A stretch of 64,000 bases of DNA, from positions 6,207,519 to 6,271,518 of the forward strand of contig NC_064036.1 in assembly GCF_932526225.1 (NCBI RefSeq). Direction: 5' to 3'. The stretch comes from Nematostella vectensis (Eukaryota > Cnidaria > Anthozoa > Actiniaria > Edwardsiidae). The position numbers and the translations under genes are program-made. Position 1 is the stretch's first letter. Every line of letters starts with the position of its first letter. The notes under the pieces were generated by a model. It was not told the origin of the DNA. It did no database searches and saw only the letters and a list, made by a program, of their open reading frames with translations. Shown piece after piece: positions 33,301 to 44,400 of the stretch.

Positions 33301-36300
33301 GGCTGTATAGTCACGAATCCACCTATTCCAAACGCCGTCGGTCCATAATGCATGACGCTTCCATAGTCATACGGCGTCCCGAGTGAGTCGATGGTCGCAC
33401 GGGGATACTTATCGAAGTTGTTACGAGCATCTGAAGTTTTAAGGGGAAAAACGTCAGAGACAGCATCGGTATATACACCTATTTCACAAAAGGTTGTCAG
33501 TGCAAATGGCGAATGGCAGCAAATGGCTTATAGGTACTAAGTATTCATAAAGTTAAAGGTGTTAAATAAAGCCCAGCAATGTCAGAGCCAAGCAATGGTA
33601 ACCTTTAATAGATAATGGTTTTGATTATACATATTCCTTGAGAGGCATGGTTACTTTTGGTCGTAGAACTGCCATTCGTCAATCGCCATTTGCCATTTGC
33701 ACTGACAACTTTTATTGAAATTGGTGTATATATACTTACGGTCGATAAGCATTTTGCGGTTATAAAGTAGTTACTAATCTTACACACTTCCACGTTGTTG
33801 ATGTATATGGTGACGTAGTTATCTCTATCCGGTCGTGACTGCTCATGGAAGAAACCAAGGGCATGCGCTGGTGAATGAACAAAAAAAAACATAAATAAAA
33901 TTAACAGAATCATCCAAATCACAGCGTTAATTGAACCACCACCGCCATAATCTTATTGTCCGAATCATAATTTCATCCAAATCATCATTATCATCATTAT
34001 CGTCATATTCATCATCATCATCGTTGTCGTCGTTGTCGTCATCATCATCTTCATTATCAGCAACATAGTCATCATCATCTTCATTATCAGCAACATAGTC
34101 ATCATCATCATTATTATCATTAACATCATCATCGATATCACTATCATCATCACTATAATCTTCAACATCGTCAACACTATCTTCATCACTATCATCTTCA
34201 ACATCGTCATCCCTATCATCATCATTATTATCATCATCGTCAATACGTCATCACTATTATCGTCAACATCGTCATCACTATCATCATCATTATTATTATC
34301 AACACCATCATCGCTATCATCGTTATTATTATTATTATCAAAAGCGTCGTATCATCGTCACGCTATCACGTGATCAATGGCAATCAAGCTCTTACCGATC
34401 TCATGTGCGACAACTCCCGCATGCCAGCATCCGTTTCCAAGGCTGATGTGCTGCTGTCGGTTTTTCATACCCACCTCAGAAGAGCATCTAAAAAAAGCAA
34501 ACAGGGTGAGCAGAAATTTTTCTTCGACAATCGCGCAGCTGCAAGACGCCAGATGTGCAGATGCCATTATTAAAAGCACAAAATATCTTACCCCGACCCA
34601 AAATGGAATGTAGCATAGGCGCGTTCATTCGTCCTCTCCTTAAAGCGGATGCAAGTATTATCCGTCCACATCTTCATCCCAGCTTCGATCGCAGACATTG
34701 CCTGGCTGTATTGAGCTGAGGGAGAAAACAGGATATAGTGGTTACATCATTAAACAATATTATTTTGGCCTCCCTTTTTTGCAGCTTGGGGCCAGTAATT
34801 ACATTAAGAGCCACATGGTATTACGTTAGGAGCCATTATTACCTGAAGTGCCACTTGGTATTACGCTTAGAGCCGTTATTACATTAAAAACCACAGTATT
34901 ACACTTAGGGCTTCAACCACAGGTACCTAAGCTCACTGTGTGTATGAATAAATTATAGTGGTTCACGTTACGTTGTGTGTGTCATGGCTTACCGTAAACA
35001 TATGGGATTGAAATAAGCCGTTCAATTTACTACGAAATAAAATCGTAGAAATCTCTAAAATAATCTGACCTAACAGTGGAGTCTGTTTCCCAGGAAACAG
35101 AACAGCGAAACTCTCGGCATGCCGGCCCAAATGGCTTGATATTTCACACAGACCATATTTAAGACTCCACTGTCAGGTCAGAATACTTTAGAGAGATTTA
35201 CGATTTTATTTCGTAGTAAAGTGAACGGCTTATTTCAATCCCATATGTTTACTGTAAACCATGACAAACACAACGTAACGTGAACCACTACAATTTATTC
35301 ATACACACGGTGAGCTTGGGGCACCTGTGCTTCAACAGACTGAAGTATTATTATTATTAGGGCTTTAAGCAACGACGACGGCGTCTGCATGGAGAACGTG
35401 ATCTCTCAAAAAGATTTTATACTTTGCGCTCAATTTTAAGCTAGTTTGGATAATAACTCGTTTATGTATTACCTAAAAACTATAATAAAGCCTAGACTCT
35501 TGGATAGTCTAGTTTTCAGCGCACACGTTCCCGTCCTCGCTAGACCGTGAAACTTGGAGATTTCACGTTGTCGTTTGAAGGAAATTGGCTATGAAATGTA
35601 CCAGACAGAATGCATTTCAGAGTATATTTCACGTCTGGCTCTTTAAATTCTCAATTGTTTTCTGTCGTCGCCTATCACACTGTCGTTGTCGCTGCTTAAA
35701 GTCTCGAGCTCGAAAATTTATTACCGAGCCCGGGGTCTATGGTGTATACGAGTACACCTCCTGGCCACTGTCCGGTCCGCACGGATCCTCGGGCGGACGC
35801 CGGATGAGTCACGTCCAGTCCCATCTTGGCCGCGAGTCTCTGGTCCGGGCTGAGAACGATGTCTCCCTCAAACAGATTCGGGTCCTTTATGCCGACATTT
35901 TCTAGTAATGAAAGAAAGAGTGATTGGTAGTATCTTTTAACTTGGAGGCCATCGAATGCGAGTACCCGTTTGGTTTTAGTGCGAGACCAAATAAAATCGA
36001 GCAGCGAGCACTTCGAGAATCAATGCGAGCACGGCTAAAACGTTTGCGCGAGCACATCGAAATTTCAAGGGACCATTCTGAAGCCCTTTACTTGGGTGCA
36101 GTCGGGTCGTAGTTCACATGTCACGATCACTAATGCTGCACAGGATAATTGGTGACAAATAAAGGGATTTTTTTCTATATTAGTGCTTTTGTACTAATTA
36201 TATAACATACTAGTGCTTTTGTACTAAGCAGCTCTGCAAATATAACACGCAGCACTTTCAAATGCGCCGAAATAAACGCGCACAGAAGAGCAAAAAATGA

Positions 36301-36488
36301 TAATAATAAATAAAGAGCACGCAATATTTTGCTCTTAAAATTCCACGTTACGTTACTGTGTTCAGGTGTACATCCTATTCCCCTATATATACACGCACAC
36401 AATAAGTATAGTAAAAGGTATCAAGCAAAAACTGACCTTCGGGATTGTGAGCCAAACCTACACCAACAAGTAGCAACAAGAGAAGCAT
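30388..36488 (-). CDS. Secreted astacin metalloprotease with two C-terminal ShKT domains
   Basis: Nine exons on the complement, 36437-36488, 35725-35901, 34592-34715, 34396-34487, 33784-33867, 33288-33430, 32394-32487, 31755-31862 and 30388-30497, join in frame to 327 residues. Residues 1-13 are a signal peptide ([13 protein letters not shown]). The propeptide has FEGDI (28-32), the astacin FxGD switch whose Asp blocks zinc. The catalytic domain shows [18 protein letters not shown] (146-163; three His ligands and Glu147) split by an intron after HEI, and the Met-turn SVMHYG (Met203, Tyr205). Two six-Cys ShKT modules follow (about 258-292 and 293-327), one per exon and back to back. The fold is known from cnidarian body-wall, digestive and nematocyst-associated proteases (for example Nematostella NEP6-type proteins). 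Role and expression site cannot be read from sequence. Confidence 0.92.
31208..31521. repeat. Tandem duplication, two 157-bp copies
   Basis: 31208-31364 and 31365-31521 are nearly identical head-to-tail copies in the intron between the two ShKT exons of the astacin gene. Few differences indicate a recent event. Confidence 0.9.
32599..32840. repeat. Tandem duplication, two 121-bp copies
   Basis: 32599-32719 and 32720-32840 are essentially identical and adjacent, in the astacin intron just upstream (in coding sense) of exon 32394-32487. They are recent, or possibly an assembly duplication. Confidence 0.9.
33966..34345. repeat. Imperfect (ATC)n microsatellite tract
   Basis: Long TCATCA-rich tract in the astacin intron between exons 34396-34487 and 33784-33867. 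The Met/Ile-rich minus-strand frame over it is a repeat artefact. Confidence 0.92.
34918..35328. mobile_element. hAT-like foldback element with 7-8 bp target duplication
   Basis: About 165-bp inverted arms (about 34919-35088 and 35163-35328) surround a spacer of about 75 bases. Ends read ACAGGTACCTAAGCTCAC and, in complement, ACAGGTGCCCCAAGCTCAC. GCTTCAAC lies directly at both flanks (34910-34917 and 35329-35336), the size expected of hAT insertions. There is no coding sequence. It lies in the astacin intron between exons 35725-35901 and 34592-34715. Confidence 0.8.
35360..35704. mobile_element. Foldback MITE, family A copy 2
   Basis: The left end GGGCTTTAAGCAACGACGAC is mirrored by the right end GTCGTTGTCGCTGCTTAAAG, and the interior resembles the copy at 504-851 (CACGTTC, GTGAAACTTGGAGATTTCAC). 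It ends about 20 bases from the splice donor of astacin exon 35725-35901. Confidence 0.7.
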
Positions 36489-36944
36489 TGTGAGTTTTCC
36501 CGCGTCACAGTTCTCGCCTCGTTTTAGTGTCGACTCGCGTTGTTTGGTTGTAGCCGGTGTGATAATCACGGTCGACTTTCAGACGAGTTCTTGCCTCGTT
36601 TGGTTATATCCACCTTGTGAGCCGCAGCTGCACGGCTGTGTTAACAAGTAGACCTAGGTGATATTAAACTTATCTTGTGTAGAACAACATGGAATACAAC
36701 TAAGCACACTATCCTCGCTGTCTTCGTGTATGAGCCTACAAATACCAAAAAGTTGTCTAGATATGAAAAACTGTGGAAGCTTGTTGACAATTTTTTTTGT
36801 TACCCACCCATGTCCCAGGCCTTCTTACCAGGTTTTTCTGTGCTCAAAGATAAACCGTGAATACGTGACCTTGCTAACAACTGGAAACCAATTCAGAAAC
36901 CTGAGTAAAGACGTTTGTGACCAAGTTGTTTTCTTCCCCTATCC

Positions 36945-37120
36945 CAGGCGCGTACACAGGGCGTTGCGCAGGGTGCGCGCACCTGCCTCCCCCTTGACTT
37001 CCAAAAAGTGGGTTATTTTTTTTTATAAAAGATTATTCAAATACTATGCTTTTATAATGCCTATGGCTGCGCACCCCCCCCCCCCCCCCCCCCCCTCGGC
37101 CAATCCTGGGTACGCGCCTG
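36945..37120. mobile_element. Small MITE with CAGGCGCGTAC ends
   Basis: Begins CAGGCGCGTACACAGG and ends GGGTACGCGCCTG, an inverted terminal repeat, with a C-run inside. A related end (CAGGCGCGTACACAGG) occurs at about 32143. No coding sequence. Confidence 0.65.
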
Positions 37121-37880
37121 TTTCACCCGTTTCTTTTTATTGCCACGTATTACAAAGACAAGAAGTAAGCTGTCTATAATCTTGATTTTAATCCAACACA
37201 TTGATACATACATAGCGTAAGTTACACAGAGAAACCGGAGTCGATAACACAACCTGGTGACGGACTTTAGATTCCCTTATATTTTGACATGCGCCAAAGA
37301 AATAACTTCAAGAAGTCTTTGTGATAACTGTCCCGATATCAAGACTACATGGTTTGATTGACCGCTTTAAAAACGATAAAAATGACCTTACTTCTAAGTT
37401 GCTTTATATATAACGTTAGGTTAGCGTTACTATGAAAGAGTAGCAATTCACAATTTTTTACTAGTCAATGCGTTTCTGCTTGATGCAACTTGGTTACATT
37501 CTGAAACATCATGCAGAGGCAAACAAGGGTCCCTAAGGTATATATTTCACACAAAAAGCATAATGCATGTGCTATATTTAAATTGCTGTTGTTAAATGGG
37601 CCATCACACTGTCGTGATGTGGAGCATGGTATTGTGTGCAATTCTTTGTTTTACAGGGAGGGATTACACCCTACATTCATAATGCATTGATCCGTCCTAA
37701 AAAATGGGACGCATCTTGTGCACGGCTTTGTAAACACAGATGCTATTGAGAGCGTAGCTTTTCTTTGTTGAGGGAAATTGATATTTGCTCAGCACCACAG
37801 AAATATAATGAAACTCTTTGAAGGACGTATACTGCCTTAAGAATGTTTGAACCTAATGCAAGCAACCATGTCTTTAAAAC

Positions 37881-38045
37881 ACAATAAAATGGAACCCCCA
37901 TATGACGGGCACCAATATGGAAGTAGTCCGCCTTAATGGAGGTCTGCTAAATGGGATGTGTCAGCTTAATGGAGGTTCATTATATAGAGGGTGAGGAATT
38001 TAGAACAACATAAAATGGAACCCCCATATGACGGGCACCAATATA
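37881..38045. repeat. Direct repeat of about 35 bp, two copies
   Basis: The segment beginning ATAAAATGGAACCCCCATAT recurs about 123 bases downstream, with related AATGGAGGT motifs between. No function is apparent. Confidence 0.8.
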
Positions 38046-38434
38046 CGATACAGATTGTTATTCCTGTGGTATCCCTGTGGTGTGTCATCAAATCAGCTAC
38101 TACTCACTGGAAATGGTAAAAGATGAAATCAGAATCAATTCTGAAATTAAGCTTTGATTGTGCTTTCGGCAGAAATAATCATGAGAGATCTATTATTAAA
38201 GCATGCATACAAATAAAATTTGTTATACCCCTATTTGACGACCATAACTATTATGCAAAACCTTTTTTATGAATGACACAAATTTTGTGCAGGACACTAC
38301 TTACTTAAAATGCAAAAGCATTTGCTTGATACTAAACTTCAAAATTTATGTCTATTATTCTATGGAAGTAGGATATTGGACGAATAGCTTTTGCCGTGTC
38401 GGGTGTCGGGAGTTGAGCCGCGTGATATTTTTTT

Positions 38435-41400
38435 TTACCACACAGCGCACTTGTCCTTTGGGTTCATGCGCGAACCGACTGGGCATTTCCAGGCCTCGGC
38501 AAACTCATTGGAATTCGACAGGGACCCTATAACCCTAGAAGAACAAAGCGAAAAATAAAGGCTTTGTTCAGAAAATGAAAACACAAAGAGTCCTTCCTCA
38601 ACTGGAAATTCTTTATTTTATTTTTTTTTTTGCAAATTTAAGACGAATAAGAAGAGAAGTTTTAACGAGTGAAGGTAATGAGGTACAAATATCTTGCTTG
38701 TTGGAAATTCTGGACACATTTTTATCAGGTAAATCCTACCTCAACTTGCCAGGGCTGTGAACTCCATTCTCTATCGCTCGGATGGCTGCCTCGGGACGAT
38801 AGGCACTACACCAGATCTGAAACAGATAGCACTCATTGAAGACGATACATTCTACATCAAATCAGAAATAGAAAGAGAATTTGATTGATCATTTAGAGCG
38901 GATTGATCATGATTGATGTGATCGATCATTTAGAGCGGATAGCCTAGCAGATAGCGCGCATTCTAATAGATTCTATCGTCTTTTAACGGTTGAGGTTTTC
39001 GGAAGTAAACTGGTGACAATGCGGCTTAAAGATGCGTTCTACGCTAGACCAGACAAACATAGCACAATACAATCTACAACAGATATGAATTGACGACTAA
39101 GAAGACGATGATCCCAACGATTATCGTTAAAGCGACAATGATGATGATTATCATGATGATGACGAAGAGTCATGAAGATGATACGATAGTCATTTTCCTT
39201 ACTCATCATACCTGGGCGAAACTCAAGAAGAATAGCTGATCATGGCTGAGTTTTTCCAGACCAGGCAGGCGTTTTTCTTCTTCTACGTTGTTATCTTTTT
39301 TCCATTTCTGGTAAGCCTGCATCCAAGAAAATCATTATAGATATGTTCGAGCTCAAAATCGAAATCTAAAGTGATTGTCTTATTACTCTCAGCGAATGAA
39401 ATGCTTTTTTTTGTCAACATATATCATTATCTTTTTTAATGGAATATTGAATATTTACCTGGAATGATTGTTTTATTCCTCCATTATCCGCAATGTTCTC
39501 TCCAAGAGTTTGTAATCCATTAAGCTGCAGGAAAGATGGAAAAAAATAATCATTGAAATACACACACAAAGAAAAAAGAATAAAAGAAAACTCCACTCTG
39601 CTTTTATTGATAGATGACAACGGCCATATTCATGATATGCACATTAAATGGACGGCTCACCTTCTTCCCATGAAACTCGTACGAGCTATACTGCTTAACA
39701 AGGCAGTCAGTTTTCTTCTTGAACGCTTCTATAGAGTTATTCGTCCACCACGTCAACAGGTTGCCGTCTTTGTTGAATTTTCTTCCTAAAAACGGGATAA
39801 GTTTTGAGAAATAAGATAAAGTTTTTATAAGTAATGACGTCGTTTTCCTGGGGTTTAGAAGAGACACGAGCTAGAATAAAAACAATTATATGCAATAAAA
39901 AGGAGCCTAACAAAGGGTGGGGCACTGGGGGCGTGCCCCCCCTACCCCCACAATATAAAAAACACGAGGAAATAACCAGAAGAGGAGCTTGGCTGTGCTG
40001 TGCCTCTCTATATTTTCATAATGTTTTTACATCGTGCCCCCAATATTTTGAAGCCTGCAACAGCTCTGAAATAAGCGTTCTGATATCGACTATCAAAGCT
40101 CAGCAAAATTATAATCCATAAAACGCAATTGGTTTGTGCAGAACATCCCATAACAATCCTTGAAATAACTTGAGAATTGAACTGCTTTTGTTGCGAGATA
40201 AGTTGTGGTGCGGATAAAAAACGACGATGCACAACTCGCAACACACCAATGGCGACAAATTGAGGGATATTGTGTCGTATTTCCTTATTAGCTTTTGTTT
40301 TCACCGGAGATTTAACTCTTACCGTTATCATCGAATCCATGAGTGATCTCGTGCCCTACCACCATGCCAATTCCACCATAGTTCAGAGAACTCAAGAAAA
40401 AAAAATAAAGTACCGATTAGAATTAATAATAATCGTTAATACCGCCATTAATACAACAGTAGTAGTAAAACGAGTATTTTTCAGTGGTACATACACTGTC
40501 TACTAAAACTCTAGTTTTGTTGCATAACAATAATAGTCACGAAACTCGACACGCTATGGCGTCATCCGTGGATTATTAGAGGGCAGTCGCACACAAGAAT
40601 AGGATATGTTTGTTAAATATTCAGCAGGTCACTAGTTTCACTATTGTTTGTTAAATATTCAGCAGGTCACTAGTTTCACTATTGTTTGTTAAAAATTCAG
40701 CAAGTCACTAGTTTCACTATTGTTTGTTAAATATTCAGCAGGTCACTAGTTTCATTATTGTTTGTTAAATATTCAGCAGGTCACTAGTTTCATTATTGTT
40801 TGTTAAAAATTCAGCAGGTCACTAGTTTCATTATTGTTTGTTAAATATTCAGCAGGTCACTAGTTTCATTATTGTTTGTTAAATATTCAGCAGGTCACTA
40901 GTTTCATTATTGTTTGTTAAAAATTCAGCAGGTCACTAGTTTCATTATTGTTTGTTAAATATTCAGCAGGTCACTAGTTTCACTCTTGTTTGTTAAATAT
41001 TCAGCAGGTCACTAGTTTCACTATTGTTTGTTAAATATTCAGCAGGTCACTAGTTTCATTATTGTTTGTTAAATATTCAGCAGGTCACTAGTTTCATTAT
41101 TGTTTGTTAAATATTCAGCAGGTCACTAGTTTCACTGTTGTTTGTTAAATATTAAGCAGGTCACTAGTTTCAGTATTGTTGTGACGAGATTGAGGATAAT
41201 GTGTGTAATGACAATGAAGTAGCATGAGGTGGGGCACTAAGGGAACGTGCCCCCCCAATATTTTCAAAAACTTTAAGGAAATGACCAGTATGGGCGTGGC
41301 TGTGCCCCCAATATTTGTTTAATGTTTCTGTATTGTGTCCCCCCCCCAATATTTCGAGGCCTGCTATGGCCCTGAATGATAATGATGATTCGTGATGATG

Positions 41401-44400
41401 AAAGTTCATATGAATATTTTGATGGGCAATAATAAAGGAATTTTAGAAGATAATTATGGGTTATGATAATTATTTTTTAAGATGATGATAATGATGATGA
41501 AGGGTTATGATAATTGTTTTTTTAAGATGATGATAATGATGATGGGTTATAATGAATGTTTTTTTAAGATGATGATAATGGTGACGATTGGTTATGATAA
41601 AAACTTTTAGGATAATGAGAATGATGACGGGTGAAATCTTTTATGATGATAATTATGACGATGACGATGGTATTCCATAGATAAAATTCCTCATTGTCTG
41701 ATATGAACATAACGCGTATTGAAACTTCGTCTCGCTCATAATTAATGTTTTCACAATCTCTAGATCTCACATACTTTGGATGATCTCCTTCGTAAAAGGG
41801 ATCTTGAAGGATGCCGGCGGGGAAGACTGTGGAATAAAAGTATTAGAAGAATTAAAGAATTAGTGTCATAACCCATAGAACTGGAATCAAATGTGAAGAA
41901 CACCTTTCAGCACAGAGCATTCAAACAAAGTTTTCTTTTAAAATGATTGCACTAAAAAGACAACACTTTTTTTAATATTTGCTATTTTCTTTAGGAATGT
42001 TCTGTAGAAATTACATTTTCTCTGCACTTTTTACCCTCAATCCATGTCTTGACTCATGAATCAATATACGACTCCATATATTTTAAAAGCTACCTAGACT
42101 TTTCATACCAACTTCACTTGGTCTTCGCAACCCTCGACAAAACGCTGCCTCGCACAAATTGTCGCAATGTCTCAGTAAGATTCTTACCTATCTTGTTGTC
42201 AGTGGACGAGTAGTATGCGTTTACTGTGGGCGGGTTCATTGACCACCTGAAATTAACAATAACAGACACTGATGGTCAGATTACGTTTCTCTTAGCATTT
42301 GACTGGACATCTGTAGTGTGTCCTTTACGAGGGGCCGTAGCAGGGGATGGAGGGCACTGGGGGCACGTGCCCGCCCCCCCCCCCCAAAAAAAAAATCTAA
42401 CATTATAAATGACCAGTAGGAGCGTGGTTGTGCCCCCCATTGTTTTCTTAATGTTTCTGTATTGTGCCCCACCCCAATACTTCGAGGCCTGCTACGGCAA
42501 TGCCGAGGCACAAAGACAAGAGACGACTTGCACTAAGAAACCACGTGACCTTTTGGTTGGCAAACTCGCGCGCGGTTTTGGCGGCAAAACAACAACGACA
42601 AAAAGCAACTTCTTTAGCGCTTACGAATCACCCAGAAAGTGATTTAGTGATTTGGCGGGAGTTGCCACATAAAAAGCATTCTTGATTTTGTAGGGGGCTC
42701 TCAATTTCACGCAAAAATATATAATATTATATATTATATATAATATATAATATTTATAAATATTATATATATTTATATATATAAAACAGCGCGAAAATTC
42801 TCTTGATTTAGAAACAATCAGGAAAGTAAGAGGTTAAAGGCAAAAGGGAACCAAAACATGACAAATATCAACCTACAAGCAACTGGAAGAATTGGACACA
42901 ATATTCATTGCGCACCCAATTATCGCTGAAAAAATTTGGCGGGAAAAATGTCCCACACATTCTTGGTACTTTTGCATTCCAGGCATTTTGTCAAGTGTTT
43001 CCGAGTTTTTCGTAGGTTCTCATAAGTTTGTAGGTCTAGATCCATTTGTCACATTTTCAACTGCCTTATGTTTGTGGGAAAGTTATTTACTTGGTCTTGT
43101 CAACAGGTTTTCCCAATTCGTCGAGGTTTTTTTGGTTGTAGAATTTTCTCCTTTCATACTGATTCCAAAAGTACTTAGTCTTGTCCACGCCTTGCTAAAT
43201 AAAAACAGAAAACAAAACAACAACAATGAATCGTCATTTGTTGTGACGCATTGGCTTCTGGCTTTTCGCCGCTGTAGTCCGAGCTTGTATCCCAACACAA
43301 CACAGAAAAGCCAATGTATTTGTTTTCTATATACACGTATTTCAAATAAGGTAGCGAATAAACGGCTGAATGTTCATAAGACCATATACAAGAATTTTAC
43401 AGCTTTTGAAACCTGTATTTGCATTTAATTTGCGCTTATTTGCTTATTTACTTGATACCCATGAAGCACTGCGGGTTGCGATACACAGATTCTCCGAGTG
43501 CTGCCTATACTATACGTACCCCACTATACTCGAGTTCAAGAGCTGTTTTGTTTTTTATGAAGTCTGGGTAGCCGATATTCTCGCGAATAGCTTCAGCCTA
43601 AAAAATCCAAAATAGGTTATTAAATTTAATTTATAACATGTGCAGAAATGAAGTGTACGAAAAGGTATGAATGACAGTTATAAGTCAAGGTACTAATAAA
43701 ATAAATTCCTGCTTGCGAATCCGATAATGTCATCCATATCTTTTGTTACAATAACTAGTGTAATTCCATTAGTTTTGAGGAGCTAAATGATAACGACAGA
43801 ACTAACAACTTATAGTTGACGATGTTTAGTTGACAACAAAATTTGTTGGCATCTTCACTAGCAATTTTTCATGAGTGACAATTTTAAATTGCCGAGAAAA
43901 AGCAAACATGCTAGCTTTTGAACAACTATAGTTGCCTTTGCTCCATTTACACTAGCAGATAAAAATTGTCACATAAAAATTGTCAACTAAAAATTGTTAG
44001 TGTAGAAGGGGCTTTACCCTAAATGAATACCTTCTCCTTGGCGACCTTTCTCGTCTTTTCATCCATCCAGTTCAAGTTCTGAAGATTATCAATAAACACG
44101 TTCCTAATGTCCTTGATCATGCGCTCCGCCTGCAATCAGAACGAAAGGCGCGCGTTATCTCATGCATCAGCACACACGCCATCACACACATCACATACGT
44201 CATGCATCACACAAGTCATGCTAATATACGTAATGTATAGAGTCATGAGTCATCACATACATCATGCATCAATTTATACGTCATACTCATATACGTAATA
44301 GATCAAGTCATGTATCAACGCAAACGTCGTAAAATGCCTCATACATCAATAAATACGTCATAAAATGCTTCATGCACGAAAACATGCGTCATAACCTTCA

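Larger units (their letters stand above)
36489..38434. other. Intergenic between the astacin gene and M13 gene 3
   Basis: Holds the presumed astacin promoter just above 36488, a MITE (36945-37120), a direct repeat (37881-38045) and the presumed 3' UTR of M13 gene 3. No other coding exon is recognised. Confidence 0.55.

Noticed and set aside
33965-34243. Met/Ile-rich minus-strand open frame
   Set aside because: Microsatellite (ATC) translation only, in an astacin intron.
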